A stretch of DNA of 64,000 nt. Source: Odontesthes bonariensis. Taxonomy: Eukaryota; Chordata; Actinopteri; Atheriniformes; Atherinopsidae. This document shows, one piece after another, positions 49,001 through 63,967 of this stretch. The position numbers and the translations under genes were made by a program. Below the pieces are notes generated by a model. The model saw only the letters and a list, made by a program, of their open reading frames with translations, was not told the DNA's origin and did not search any database. Every line of letters begins with the position of its first letter. The first letter of the stretch is position 1. The DNA is taken from contig NC_134515.1 of NCBI RefSeq assembly GCF_027942865.1, forward strand, positions 20,916,227 through 20,980,226, read 5' to 3'.

Positions 49001-52000
49001 CGCACATGACACTAAACTCTCCGTTTGGGAGGAAGCCGTCTTCCCAACACCTGTCCCATTTAGATGCTTTACAACTGAGCTATTGGCTCTACTTCAGACC
49101 AGAACTTAAAAGTAAAACCTGTGGATCTGAAGTATAGAAAAGGAGTGTGGACAGTGAAGAGGAGGATGGGATACTAGAGACAAAGAATGAAAGAGAGAAA
49201 ATTGCAGTTCCAGAAAAAGGCCGCACATTTGGAAAACACAACATCCCAAAGCGCAGTTAGGTTGGAACAGTTTGTTCTTGCGAGAATTTGGCAAAAGGAC
49301 ACGTTGCCCCACGTAAATTCACTTAACATCGTATGAGGACACACAAACAAACCGTCCCACAAACAGTCACACACAGTGGTTTACCTAAATTTCAGATCTA
49401 GGACACAGAGAGAGACCATGTGACAAGCATTCCGAAATGCTCAGCAGTTAGAATAATTTTATTTCTCTGCACACACACACACACGCACACACATAGATAG
49501 TGAGTTGTTTTGAAGCTCAACTCAAAGCTTTTTAGACTGGATTATCCCTAAGGGCCACCGACTAAGTGATCATTAAAGCCTCGCCCTATTGATCTGTCAG
49601 TAGAGGTCTCACTTCAACCCTTGAAAGCATTTCAGAACTGTAAAAGAAAAACATTTACTTTAAAGTCCTTTGAACAGTTTGAGAATAATTTAGTTTCACT
49701 GTAGTGAGACTGCACTAAAGAAAGAGCCTTGAGTGGAATTTTTGCTCAATGTATACTGATGGAGATTTTGATGAGGGAAAATGTGAGCCACATTCCCAAA
49801 CAAATAGGAGAGCCTGTTTAAGCTCAAGGTGCCACATGCCGCCCACAGTAAAACGGTCATTTTCTCCATACCAGGAAGCCAGAGATCACTGAGGAGTGTT
49901 TTAGAGTTACATAAGTCACAGTTTCCTGGATGTTCTGGTGTTTAACTCTTACATGATCCACTCTGTAGACAGAAATTATACCTGTTTTTGACATAAAATG
50001 GGAAATTTAACATGTCTAGTTTACAGCCGTTCATCATGTTTTTGCCTGCAAAAGGCGAAGGAGCCTTGGAATCAAGTTTAAAAACAGTGATGTGTAGGGG
50101 GGAGCCAAAAAAGCAAGTCCTCCAAAAGGCTCACAAACATACAGGTCCATTATTGTGCTTTAGATGAACAGAATTGCACATTCCTGATTCTGATGATGAT
50201 TGACAGAAATTATGTGAGAAAAAAAATCCCTGCTTCACATTCCATATATTGTTGAAGCCATAGGCCAGTTTAATGGTTCTTACAGTACATCTTTAACCAG
50301 AAAGCTGCTTGGAAGAAGAAAAGTAGGAAATCCAGTTGGAATTTATGAGGGTTTCTTTACACTCAAACACATGAATCCCAACAGGGCATGTGTGCACACC
50401 ACTTGTTTTATTTTTTTTAATGTATCATTGCAAAATAACCCGTCTCATAACTAAATGTGTTTCTTTCCGTCTCTTTCTCCCTCCAGTTAATGGGATCCTT
50501 TGTTCTGGCAGTGGGACTATGGCTCCGTTTTGACCCAGAAACAGTTTCTCTGCTCAGTGGCGATAAGGCTCCAGATACCTTCTTCATTGGTGAGTGTCAT
50601 TGCATAACTCAGCTAATCTTTACAGCCAAGGTAGGCATACACAAGGTCCCAAACTGAATACATGTGAATAATTCACAATGGTTTCTTGGTGCGCTGTTCT
50701 TGTGAGCTGACATTGTTAGATTTTCATGTCTCCACACTGGCTTGTTGGGTTTATGCTTAGCATATCTGCATCATTTGTCCCTGTTAGTAATTAGACAGAT
50801 TTTTTTTTTTTTAAAGCAGTAGTTTAAGATTTTGCATTGTTGTACCTCTGTAGCTTACGGAAACTAAACCAAAAGCTTAGCACATGCAAATATTTCTCAA
50901 GAATAAATTTCAATCGCAGGTTTTTTTTCATGAGCCCAAACATGTTTTCACCCTTTTTTGGGATTATTAAACTTTCATGCTGGAGTTCAGTGTGAAAACG
51001 GAAATAATAACAGGAAATGCACAAGGGAACCCACCTTTTAAATCTGCTATTCTGCACAGATGGTGAAGAAAAAAAAAAAAGAGGGAAGCAGGGACATGAA
51101 GTAGAAAGGCACAGAAATAGATGGGGATCAATGGAACATTTCTGAAGCAAAAGTAACACTGGAGTCAACAATGCAATGACTATGGAAGTGCAGTAGAGAA
51201 GTGGACCTACATGGGCTGCTCTACACTGGAAAATGGACTCACCATGTACGCCCACCACGCAGCAGTTTGTGTAAAACTTACTGTAATATCAGTTATTTCA
51301 AGTCTCAAGACGAGGTCCTTATTTTCCTGATTGCTACTTTGCATTTTGTAATTGTAGACTAGCGAAGCTTGATAAAAGATATTTGTGTGCTAAATCCTAT
51401 GCTACTGTGAAGCTTTGTCAACACTTCTGCAGAAAATGTCCATATGATTTAAAGCAGGATAAGTGGCCTTTATCAGGCCTTCTGAGAGCGTCGTGCTACA
51501 CATGGCTCTGACTGTGAAAGGGTTATCCCCACAGGCACAGCTGAGAGCATTTAACAGTTGCTATGGTGTCAAACACACACAGAAGTCTATTTATTTTATT
51601 TGCTGACAAATGACGCATGGTAAGAAAATGAAAATAACTTCCTAGGCTCAATGACTGAGGATTAAAAGAAAAGGCAACTACAACATTCTTTTTTAATGTC
51701 CCCCCAAGTAGAGAAACAGCAAGTGGCAGCGTCAATCGACATCAGAAAGAGGAAGTTCAAGATCTTATGAGGTGTCGTCATCTTTCCCACCTGAGCCCTT
51801 TTAACATTGGATGAATCCTCGCTCACCCCATTCTCTGTGGAGCTTTTGCCTCCCAACAAGCCCCACCTGTATGCACAGTAGAGGAACAAATCTTTAGAGT
51901 CCCCCCCCTGCAGACCTACCCATGACGTATCCCTCCTAATGAGAAGATCAATTCGAGATCAGGGCTGGATGTGTCCTACATCCCGTAGAGTTTCCTCTAA

Positions 52001-53398
52001 ATCCGAGTCTTCTATAAAGCATCACATCAACACTTTAAAAGGTACAAAAACGTATTGACCTTTAAAAGGCATCTGAAATGAATAGTTCATTTCAAAGTCT
52101 GAAATGTTAATGCGTGGGATCTGCTTGGCACTCTGTGGACAGTAACTGCTTCAACCTACATTTCCAGCTCTATGCTGCCCTCTCATGGTAACGTGAGTAA
52201 AGTCACTGTCACATAAACTAACTGGGAAAAAGCCACTTACTCAAAGAAGCTCAGTCAGACAGGCTGTTAGGCTGATATTACTTGATTATGTGGCTGCATG
52301 TAATCATTGTGATATTTTTATAGCTGGCTGCCTCTGATTACACTGCCTGTTTGATTGCTATTACCATGTCTTAATTGTTTTTTTTTTGTATTTTTCTAGG
52401 TGTGTACATACTGATTGGTGCTGGAAGTTTGGTGATGCTGGTTGGTTTCTTTGGGTGTTGTGGAGCTGTTAGAGAATCTCAATGTCTTCTGGGTTCAGTG
52501 AGTCCACATATCATGGTTAAAAACTAAACCTAAACCCACCATTGTCTTGTTTGCGAGTCGAAAAACTCATGTTTTTTTTTTCATGTTTTTTTTAATGTTT
52601 TTTCTCTCTTTTTTCCAGTTCTTTGCTTGTCTGTTGATCATATTTGGGTCTGAGTTGGCGGCAGGGGTGTTTGGATTCTTAAACAAAGACAAGGTACACT
52701 TTCATCGCTTCAGAAGTCGATGTGATGTTTCTTCCGATGCTGCCAGTGTGACGAATTCCAAATGTTGCTCACTTATCCTCTCTCACACAGATAATTGAAG
52801 ACATCCAGAACTTCTACAGAAAAACTTATGATGAGAACAACAACGGCACCATGATCATTTCTTATCAGAAAGTGGTAGGTTAAAAACAATGATCGGTTTA
52901 AACAGTGTTGCATTATAGAAACTTTGCCCGTAACATTCCTTGTCTTCTTCTGTTTTTCTTCCCGTTTGCAGCTAAACTGTTGTGGAACCACAGCAAGCCC
53001 GTGCCCTGATTCCGAACCAGATATCAAGGTCTGGCACCAGCTCCAGACTTAGGGCGGGAATTCATTTCTGCTGCCCTGTCGCCTAATGAATAAGCCATAA
53101 TGCAAAATATCCTGATTCACTTCAAGGAAACTATGTTTAACTGCTTTTATCTGTTCTCTGCAGGACTGTGAGGCAGGAATTCAAGACTTCTTCAACAGTA
53201 AACTCTACATCATTGGTTACGTAGGCATCGGCATCGCTGGCGTCATGGTGAGGCAGAAGGAGAAAAAAACGTCTGAAACACATACATGCATTTGATCGAG
53301 AATGATTTGATTTCCTGTTCTGTTCTTAACAGATCATCGGGATGATTTTCAGCATGGTACTCTGCTGTGCCATTCGCAACAGCAGAGAGGTCATCTAA
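43759..53398 (+). CDS. tspan2: tetraspanin-2
   Basis: Four-pass membrane protein of 211 residues; the human orthologue (221) organises membrane microdomains and is prominent in oligodendrocytes. Coding exons: 43759-43827, 50487-50589, 52400-52497, 52619-52693, 52791-52874, 52972-53028, 53164-53247 and 53333-53398. All have AG/GT borders and phases that join cleanly. Membrane spans lie near residues 13-36, 57-78, 87-111 and 178-203. After span 2 comes [11 protein letters not shown]. The large loop carries the tetraspanin CCG at 146-148 with Cys154 and Cys164, and an N-glycosylation site at N133 in the same place as in mammals. The C-terminus [15 protein letters not shown] matches the TSPAN2 tail. 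Cys10, 77, 78, 201 and 202 are likely palmitoylation sites. The loop is shorter than in mammals, which accounts for most of the length difference. Intron 1 (6.7 kb) is microsatellite-rich. Confidence 0.96.
44091..44142 (+). repeat. (CTC)n polypyrimidine tract in tspan2 intron 1
   Basis: An A-run is followed by a C-rich block and about ten CTC/TCC units ending in TTTCCCGGGG. The purine/pyrimidine strand bias is complete over about 45 bp, so the tract could form a triplex. Confidence 0.7.
44560..44628 (+). repeat. (TG)n microsatellite in tspan2 intron 1
   Basis: About 34 uninterrupted TG units. Alternating purine-pyrimidine runs of this length can adopt Z-DNA and are usually polymorphic. Confidence 0.95.
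45949..46025 (+). repeat. second (TG)n microsatellite in tspan2 intron 1
   Basis: About 38 uninterrupted TG units, 1.3 kb downstream of the other long TG run and in the same orientation. Confidence 0.95.
48541..48600 (+). other. G-rich tract, possible quadruplex, in tspan2 intron 1
   Basis: Several runs of three or more G, including one of about 14 G and a GCAGGGGGG, occur on the coding strand, within a G-rich stretch that starts near 48420. Four or more G-runs with short loops satisfy the usual quadruplex pattern, and the transcript would carry the same bases. Confidence 0.55.
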
Positions 53399-53457
53399 GC
53401 TGGATCCTGGACCTCACAGCTCCTCTATCGAGCCTCTAAAGACTCTTCAGCATTTCG

Positions 53458-53463
53458 AATAAA
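53458..53463 (+). terminator. tspan2 proximal polyadenylation signal
   Basis: A canonical AATAAA lies 60 bp after the tspan2 stop codon. It would give a very short 3' UTR. Confidence 0.5.
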
Positions 53464-53852
53464 TTGTCAGCCACTGTCAGTCATCCACACAGGGACCCAA
53501 TGAGTAGAACATGTTTAAGAAACGTATTTCCGTTATGGTACTCGTTTCCTTTTGGCCGAGTATTTGATGTTATTTTTTCCTTACCTAGAATGTTTATTTA
53601 TTTTTAGACACAGACCAAGTCGAGTAACTTAGCTTTTGTAACATATCAAGTGGGAACATTGCAGTGTATGTCGACCTGACAATCTATCAAGTAGTTTTTC
53701 CTTTCCACCATTTGGCCACCAGCACAAATTTTCACCCACAAACTGTCACAGCAGTGTCAGTGCCTTTTCACACAGCCTTGACATTGACCCTTTGGCTGTG
53801 GGAAACTTTAGCCTGAGAGAGCAACCTGAGGTGAAAGCATTTGCTTATCTGT

Positions 53853-53855
<3 letters not shown>

Positions 53856-53888
<33 letters not shown>
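53856..53888 (+). repeat. (CA)n in tspan2 3' UTR
   Basis: About 16 CA units lie between the two AATAAA signals of tspan2, so only the longer transcript would contain them. Confidence 0.9.
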
Positions 53889-53891
<3 letters not shown>

Positions 53892-53942
53892 GGAAGCACG
53901 AACACAGTGACGTGGTGTAACGTGAAACCACAGTCGTGAAAA

Positions 53943-53948
53943 AATAAA
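53943..53948 (+). terminator. tspan2 distal polyadenylation signal
   Basis: A second AATAAA lies 545 bp after the stop, followed by a T-rich stretch. Alternative use of the two signals would give short and long 3' UTRs. Confidence 0.5.
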
Positions 53949-56900
53949 AGTTTCTTTTTAGATTCTCGGATTGAGTCTCGACTGCCAGTGGAATTATATT
54001 GGTGTGTTAAAAAAAAGGGGGTTTAGGACTGGTGAATGTTTCTAATGCTGCCCCATCTGTCACTCATACACATACCCACACTGTAAACCACTCGGACCAA
54101 ACAGGTTGCACTCTACGACAAAAAATCTAGTTTATTTGATTTCTCAGAGAGTGTGTGACGCCACTCGTCACTGATCTCCGAATTTCAAGTTTAGTCAGCA
54201 GCTAATTTGTTTAGCTTGAAGACTGAATGGACTAAAGTAAACAGGGAAACACAACTTGTGCATGTTGGACAAATTCAGACTTGCTGTTTCTCCATGCGCC
54301 CAGTCTATAGCCTAAGCTAAGGTAATTGGCTTCTGGCTCCAGCTATACATTTATTGTACAAACAGGAAAAACTTGCAGAAAGATGGTGAACGGATTTGTT
54401 TCCTCAAACAGCTACACACACAGTTTGCAGGTTTTAATACATGAGCAACAAAGCATGTGCACATACACAAGTGTATCTGAGAAATGTTAACAATGTCAAC
54501 TTCTGGAGACCTAAGAACTAATGGTAAGGGTACTTTGTCTGGCAGGAAACATATGCAATCCTTTAAGGGTATACCCTGACGTTGAAAAGGGTCAGCAAAT
54601 GTACAGGATATTATCCACTAAAAGAAAGCTTTTAAACAACCTCAACCGAGGGGTAAACCACTAATCAGATTCTCTCATCCCTCCAAAAGAAAACTAACTT
54701 AGCAGTCTCATAAATGCGACTTCCTGCCCTTTCCTTTATAATGAATTCACTGAATTACATAAGAGAGTGCACCCTTCGGTCTCTGTTGACAAGGCTATAT
54801 TACTTAAATCATCTTGTCATGTTTACAGGCTAAATTTATACCATTTGGTAAACTGAGAACAGTCACTGAGACTATGTGATGTAGTTTTCTCCTCCCACTT
54901 CTTTTTTTCCCCTTTGTGCCTTAAAATTACTCTTCCTATAACAAAAAAAAAAGTACATAGTCTGTATATTGCTCTTACTTAATTAACCTCTTTATATGGA
55001 AGGGTTGGATGAAATAAGAAATACCCAATATGTCAATGTTTTCAATTATCCAGGTTAAATCAGGCTGCTGTTGATGCTGTAGCATTTATTCCAAGTGTCA
55101 GGACTTCAGTATGTAAATAGGATGTATTTTTTTTTCCTTTTCTTTTTGTTTTAGATGTACATAATTTGTGGCTGATGTGATAGTTACTATTTAACAAGCT
55201 GTATGTAGACACATGTTTGCTGTAGTTATAAAGTGTTGTAGTAATGACAATGTTTGTAAAGGTCAAAGCAAATCACAGTAAAACCGCTTCTTAATGTGCC
55301 TTTCTTTGATAACAAGGTATCTGGTGAGATACAGGCGGTCTGTACTTAGCAAATTGATGTAGCAAAAGTGTACCGTCACACCAATTCAACAAGAGGCAAA
55401 AGTCAGAATTATTGTATACAAGTGTCAAAAAACAGTTTGGCTGTAACTATCTAGCTGAAACAGCTGAAGCAAAATTGCTAAAAAAAATCCAGTCATTGGC
55501 CCAGAATCATCATCTTAATGTTATAAAGTTAACTGTTCAAGCAACGTCAGACATAAAAACTCGTCTGTTGGGTTTTTATTTGTCTTTGTCTTTTTTTTTC
55601 AGTATAATGTGACTCAAAAGAGAGGACCATAGAGGCTCACACAGTACTTTAGGATGCCAGTCGGCAGCATTTATTCTGACAACTAAGGCGACGCAAAAGA
55701 GAGTCACCAGACTGTTGGGTCAGAGGCTCAGTGGAGTTTCAGTGTTTACTGCCACTCAATCCAAAAAACTGTTGCTGTGTTCCCCAAATATATTTGTGAA
55801 ACTAAAGCATGACACATTCTTCTAGATGACTGTGTTAATTTATTTCAGTACCATTTCAGGGTTCTCAGGAATATAGGTGTTTGAAGTTTAATAAAGCTCC
55901 TGAAGTTTTATACAGTCTCCTGTGTCTTCTGTCATCACAGAGATTTACAACTGGTAGCTGCTTTCTGTCACATGTTGACATTTGGTAACCTTTGCAGGAA
56001 ACGTGACAGTTGGCTGACTTTGTTTGCTGGAAGACTTTGCCGATGAAAACAAATAGCAGGTCTTCAAAAATTAATTTGCTTGTATGCTTTGGAGTTGAGA
56101 GGCTTCCAAGTTGTCCCGGTGACTCACTGAGCCTCCTCTCCACAGAAGGTGGGATACAACAGAAAAAGAATCCGCCTGAATTGCATTTCATTTTGGCTAT
56201 CGAACGTGATTCTGATGTTTAACTTTACTAAACATGTTTTTGTTTTCTTCATTTGATAACTTGTGAAGTCTTTTAAGATGGTTGAGGAGGTTCATACATT
56301 TCTATTGCTTCCCTCTATTGATTTATAGACAAACATCTTTCCAAATAGATGTCAAACTACCTTTTTTATTTATTAAAACATAAATATAAAAAACACATAC
56401 ATACATATATTCCTGACCATGAAAATAGCAGAGTTACTTTGTATATTCTTTGCAACAGAACAGAAGATTTCTAGTTTTGGTGCTGCATACAGTAGTTATG
56501 AGTATAAGTTTAGAATGAATCAATGATTCATGTGAAAACCAGTATCCCCTGTAAGCAGGTTTCCCAGTTTAGTCGCATGAGGTTCGTGTCGTGAGGTTCA
56601 CCTTTCTGTACTTGAGCTTAAAGAACAGCTGAAAAGTCAGTTGAGGGGATAGTTATGTGTGCAATGCAGCAGAGGCTCCAGGGCTACCCAAGCTAGAGTT
56701 ACCCAAACACTGCAGTCTGAGCACTTTCACTGCCAAAACCTTAACCACGCCGGTGGTGCGTGTGTAGACAAATAGAGTAACTCCTTTCAAAGCTTGTATC
56801 AGAAAAAACTCGTTGAAATATTTGTTGAGTCATGTCTATGATATAATGTGCAGTACTGCAAGCAACACACCCTCCGCAAACAACAAACACAAACGCTGCA

Positions 56901-57018
56901 TCTCGAAATCTTTATTTACATGTGTCATTCTAAAATTAACTTTAAAAAATGATTATTTTTTGTGACATGCTTGTGACATGTTTAAAGGTTAAAACTTCTT
57001 TTCGTTTCCCCCCCACAG
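53949..57018. other. downstream of tspan2, no firm gene
   Basis: AT-rich sequence without a recognised exon. A minus-strand frame at 56191-55865 (108 codons, Cys-rich N-terminal part) could be a repeat scrap, but I cannot name it. If the exon pair at 57.0-57.3 kb belongs to a gene, its earlier exons should lie here or further upstream. Confidence 0.35.
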
Positions 57019-57282
57019 TTCACAGATCAGACTGAACAGATACAGGATACAAAGGTACTGAAAGTCATTTTAACATGAAATTTTATCAGGAGACAGATAA
57101 TCAAGTCAAATGCTGTTCTCTGTTCCGCCTCTTAGTGACTAACATGATTTGTGTTTCTTTATTAGAATAAGAAATCTGATCAGCCAGATATGGAAGCAAA
57201 TCGTAATCAAAATTCAAATTCAAATGCATTATCAGAAATGCTTTTTCATTTTAAGAATGTGGCTGCATTATTTGACTCATAA
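57019..57282 (+). CDS. candidate last two exons of an unrecognised gene
   Basis: A 36-bp block at 57019-57054 has a strong acceptor (TTTCCCCCCCACAG) and a donor (AAG followed by GTACTG). A second block at 57166-57282 follows a good acceptor (GTTTCTTTATTAG). Both are in phase 0, and joined they read 50 open codons rich in Gln, Asn, Asp and Lys to a TAA at 57280-57282. An AATAAA at 57282-57287 overlaps the stop, which is what a terminal exon looks like. I do not recognise the peptide and see no start or earlier exon. It may be the end of an unknown gene, an alternative 3' end of tspan2 (phases would fit) or a transcribed noncoding RNA. Expression data would decide. Confidence 0.3.
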
Positions 57283-57287
57283 ATAAA
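57282..57287 (+). terminator. AATAAA at the end of the candidate exon pair
   Basis: The signal shares its first base with the last base of the TAA stop of the candidate exon pair. In AT-rich DNA such a match can also arise by chance. Confidence 0.25.
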
Positions 57288-58279
57288 ATTACTAATCAAT
57301 CATCCTATTTGCATTTCAATTTTCTTCTTCAAGACTGCTCATTCTTTCACTTAATTCAAATGAAAAGGACAAAGACATTTGAAATTTAAGTTGTAGTTTT
57401 TTTTTTTTCTCAATAGATTTGGTCCCAAAACAATAATGAACCCATAAATAAAGTCTTGTCTGTCATCGTTTTAATTTGCAATGATAAAATATATTTGCAG
57501 GAGACCAGGGCTGTGCTATTTATCTAGAGCAACTGAAGCTCGCACATGAAATATAAAGAGTTGTGTAGGCTGCTATAGATTCAGAGTGCAGTGTTAAGAA
57601 TGAACATGCTTTGACTGAAAACATGATTTTCTCAGTGAGGCTGTTAAGAGGATAGTATGTGAAAATCTTCTTGGGACACAATTGTTTTTTGAAAAATGTA
57701 ATCTATTTTTAGATAATGTACAATATATACAGAAGCTCAAGACCCACACATCAGTTTCCCAAGTAACCAATAAAAAGGTTGAAGCTGTGAAGTGATTCAA
57801 GTAAAGATTCAATAATCTCCCAAGTCATTTGTCACTACTTGGCAGTCTTTCCCGACACCATAAAAAGCCAGCACTTTTTGGCTGCCAAGAGAAGGCAGCT
57901 GATTGGAGCGTACAGGTTAGAGTTACAGTGAAAGGCAAGTAACGTGGGATGTGTCTAGGGGTTAGGGGCTAATTCTAAGAAAGAGAGAGAAAGGTCTGGT
58001 TAGTTCTGGGTGAAATGGTGATCAGTGTTGAACTACCAAGTCCATCAATGAAGCAACTCTCCTCTTTTGGAATTAGCTCTGCTGAAGCCCACAGACAAGG
58101 AAGCTTCAGTCTGAGCCGAATCAATAAGAAGCAATCAAGCTTAAGGCATGATTAGAAACCATTTTTTAACAAAACAACATCTTTCTGGTCCCTTAAGCGT
58201 TTCACTGTAAAATTTTAAGAATGAAGAGTTTGAACAGCCGGGTCCATCGCTACGCCATAGCTGAGCATAGCTGCCACAA
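57288..58279. other. convergent intergenic space
   Basis: No gene or repeat recognised. The plus-strand transcription unit(s) on the left and the minus-strand carrier gene on the right end toward this space. Confidence 0.4.
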
Positions 58280-58285
58280 TTTAAT
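58280..58285 (-). terminator. possible polyadenylation signal of the carrier gene
   Basis: Read on the minus strand it is ATTAAA, 34 bp after the stop codon of the mitochondrial carrier. No canonical AATAAA is visible nearby on that strand. Confidence 0.3.
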
Positions 58286-58318
58286 GAGTCTGCAGAAAAG
58301 GCTTTGAAAGAAGCTTAT

Positions 58319-61042
<2,724 letters not shown>

Positions 61043-62144
61043 GGTTCTTGGTTGTGATTAAGTGCAAAAGCTTGTCAGCACTGTAGACGAGGCTGCCGAG
61101 GGAGAGCAAGCTGAGAGTCCCTGAGAGACACTAGGCAAGGCAAGAGTAGAAGGAAGATCAGGGTTATATATAAAGAGGAACGCCCAGCCTTGCAAACGCA
61201 AGGATAAACCCAACATCATTCTCCGCCCACTGCACTGCCAGCCAAGAAACGGAGCACCCCAAATCACCATCCAAGATTCACCTGCCAAAGGTATGTAGGA
61301 AGGATTTACAAATGTAACCAGACCTCTGCTCACAGCTTCAATAATATTCAAACAGATAATTGTTTCTGTACAAGTTTATTAAAGTTGTTGCAGCCAGACA
61401 TACAAGATGATAATAGTTTCATAATGCGCAAAAACAAGCTCAAATACAATATCTGGTTCATTTCAGTCACACTAAACAATACATTGTGTGCATAGCAACA
61501 CCCATAATAAAAACACCGACCCTCAAAATAAGTCGAGGACTGCATTAGATGGCAGCCTGCCTGGTCATTGAGTTAAACAGTGATGATTTCAGAGCTATAG
61601 GAATCAAGTATAAAAAAAATTCCTTTGTCCAGGTGATTGGGTGCAATGGCAAGTTTCAATGAAAAAAAGTCCAACAAAAGCACAATGGTCACACTAAGAG
61701 AATGCACAATGGCTTACCTGTAAATTAACTCAGGTGTGTAATGCTTTTTTAACAGAGAATCAGTAACCATCATCTTATTGCTTCTCAGCTGTTGAATTAA
61801 CAGAAAGAGCTGAAAGCAAAACATTTTTTGAAACAAGCAGCAAAGTGCCTTTCTCAGTTGTATTCAAGACCAATGCAAATACTTTCCTTGCAAAGAGGGA
61901 TGGGTTAACCTGCCTCCTACTGTCAGGGATACTGTCTTTGAACTTGAACACTGTGTGCCTACACATGTCTAAACATGTTAAGTGTGTGCAAAAAAATCTT
62001 TCTCCTCCAAAATTCAGCAATTATTATGACTTTACAAGGGGAATGCAAGTGAAATGCAAATACTATGCCCAATTTCTTAATGATCCTCTCATTCACTTAC
62101 TCGACCAGGGTAATCAAAAGAGGTAAATATGCTGAACATAGGGT
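61043..62144. other. between tshb and the carrier gene
   Basis: This should contain the promoter and any untranslated first exon of the carrier gene (minus strand) and the end of tshb. No coding exon is recognised. Confidence 0.4.
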
Positions 62145-62150
62145 TTTATT
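62145..62150 (-). terminator. tshb polyadenylation signal
   Basis: AATAAA on the minus strand, 130 bp after the tshb stop codon. Confidence 0.6.
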
Positions 62151-62279
62151 GTGGTATCAATTGGCATATCAAATTACAGAAAACACACTAGAAGTAGAAA
62201 TGCGCGACATCATTAAGCAGAAACAGCACTGTTCTATCTGGTTAACTGCTGTGTCATCGGACACGTATGTGCATTGCTT

Positions 62280-62945
62280 TTATAAGCATCTTGTCGTGTT
62301 TCCAAAGCAAGTCCGGTTCTGGTTCTCCACACTGCCTGGTGTAATGGAGCATTGATCATAAGAGAATGGTCTGGGTTGGACACAATGGTATGTGTGCGTG
62401 TTACAGCGCCTGCAGCGACAGCAGTTGGCTACGGGATAATACAGTTCTGCGTTGGCATCCTGAGGGCAGCCGGGAATAATGGCAGCTCGGTACACCAGGG
62501 AGAGAGGCACACAGCTACGCTGGATCATCAAAGTCCTTCCAAACCGTCCTTTCAAGTTGGTATCCTGGAGTAGAGAAAGCAGGGCTGTGAGAAATGGTGC
62601 ACTGGTAGAAGAGAATGCTATAATAGTCTTCTTAAAGGTTTTTGCACGATTTGGATTTTGTATAACAGAATCCGTTACAATTCATCCAGCAAATTTCTTC
62701 AATAGATTATTGGTTCGATAATGTACTGAATTCTCAGATGAAGAGTCTTCATTAAAAGTGTAAGAGTGTGTGGCAGTTGTCACCCGTGTGAAGCAATGGC
62801 CACTGCAGATGGTTGTGTTGATAGCCACACACTGGGTGCAGTTTTGCCTCTCAATCCACATGGTATGATTCTTCGGCATACAGGCACACGCCGTTCCAAC
62901 CAACAACGCACACAGCAGAGCACCTTTCAACACCAACGATGGCAT
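62280..62945 (-). CDS. tshb: thyrotropin (TSH) beta subunit
   Basis: Hormone-specific chain of pituitary thyrotropin, which pairs with the common alpha subunit to stimulate the thyroid. Two minus-strand coding exons, 62784-62945 and 62280-62564, join in phase 0 (CFTR then DTN), the position used in vertebrate TSHB genes. An acceptor (CTTTTAG) just before the ATG implies the usual noncoding first exon. The product has 148 residues with a signal peptide to about residue 21. Family landmarks are the CMP start of the mature chain, TMWIER, AINTTIC, LMIQRSC, YRAAIIPGCP, YYPVA and CRCRRC. All twelve knot cysteines are present. Three extra cysteines (102, 140, 147) and five N-glycosylation sequons (N26, N35, N43, N137, N143) are unusual. 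It may be the divergent second fish paralogue (TSH beta 2, tshbb). Confidence 0.93.
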
Positions 62946-63967
62946 GCTAAAAGTGCAGATACAAGCAAGTCAGCAAACAGTTAGACAGTCACAAAAAAAA
63001 AAAATTCTGAATTGATAATTAGATGCAGACAGGACAGGACACTATCATTGCAATATGAGTTTGTTCGCATTCATACAAACCTTGACATATAATGTTAGTT
63101 CATGAAATGACAGTGGTGCTAGTAAATGACAAAATGCAATCAAATGTGAATGGTAAATAATTTCCAGATGGCTTTAAGAACTTTGATCTTCTTTTTTAGA
63201 CAAGACAAAATTTCTATCGCTGTTCTCTCAGTTGCTCAAGTCTTTTCAGTCCCTCTCCTCTTTGAATATCTTAAGGGTGTCCTTCCTCTTTTATGGAAAC
63301 CTTAATCCACCTTCAGTGCCCCACTAACAACACGACGCGACGTCATGTCAGCTGACTTAAGCTTTTTAGAGCACCTAAGTGTGGGTGTGTATGTTTGTGT
63401 GTCCAGACCATCCTTGTTTATTGTCACAGGTCACACTGATGAATATGGTCCCCTCCTTTTGGTACACAATAGGGAGTGGCTGTCACACTTATCTCATATA
63501 AAATCACAGTGGGTCACTTGGGAGACCAGGAGACAAGTGTGTGCATGTGTGTGTGTGTAGCATGGTCTAAATTGATCAACATGGTTGATTTCACATATTT
63601 TAGGGAATCCATCAAAAACAAAGCTCCTAAAAGGGATTCTTCTTAAAACAAAGCAAAACCAAAAAAATCTAAATCCAGTCAGTATTGGCGCAAATACATT
63701 GTGAGACATGTATTTAATAGATGAAGTGCTCTTTTGTGCTGCTTAATGATAATCGATCGATTAGCAAGAAACAATGTGAGAATGAAAATACACAAATCAG
63801 TTTTTATTTATACGTCGATTAAAAATGAAAAATAAACATAAAAAATTAAATCAAATTTTGACAACTGAAACTGAAACTGAAACTCACAAAAAAATTTGAC
63901 TTCAAGAGTTGTTATCAGTGTATCATCTAGTTGATACCAGGTCATCCCTCATATTGCTGTGTCCTAC
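62946..63967. other. upstream region of tshb
   Basis: It should contain the tshb promoter and noncoding first exon. A TATA-like CCATAAAAG on the minus strand (63294-63286) and a donor-like AAGGTTTGT (63082-63074) are possible parts, but neither is convincing alone. Confidence 0.35.
63867..63884 (+). promoter_or_regulatory. ISRE-like GAAACT triple repeat
   Basis: Three perfect GAAACT units in a row match the GAAANNGAAANN consensus bound by interferon-regulatory factors. It lies about 0.9 kb upstream of tshb and 0.1 kb from the window end. It may be a chance short tandem repeat. Confidence 0.3.

Noticed and set aside
55865-56191. 108-codon minus-strand frame with a Cys-rich start
   Set aside because: No recognisable family; may be a repeat scrap, but I cannot support a gene.
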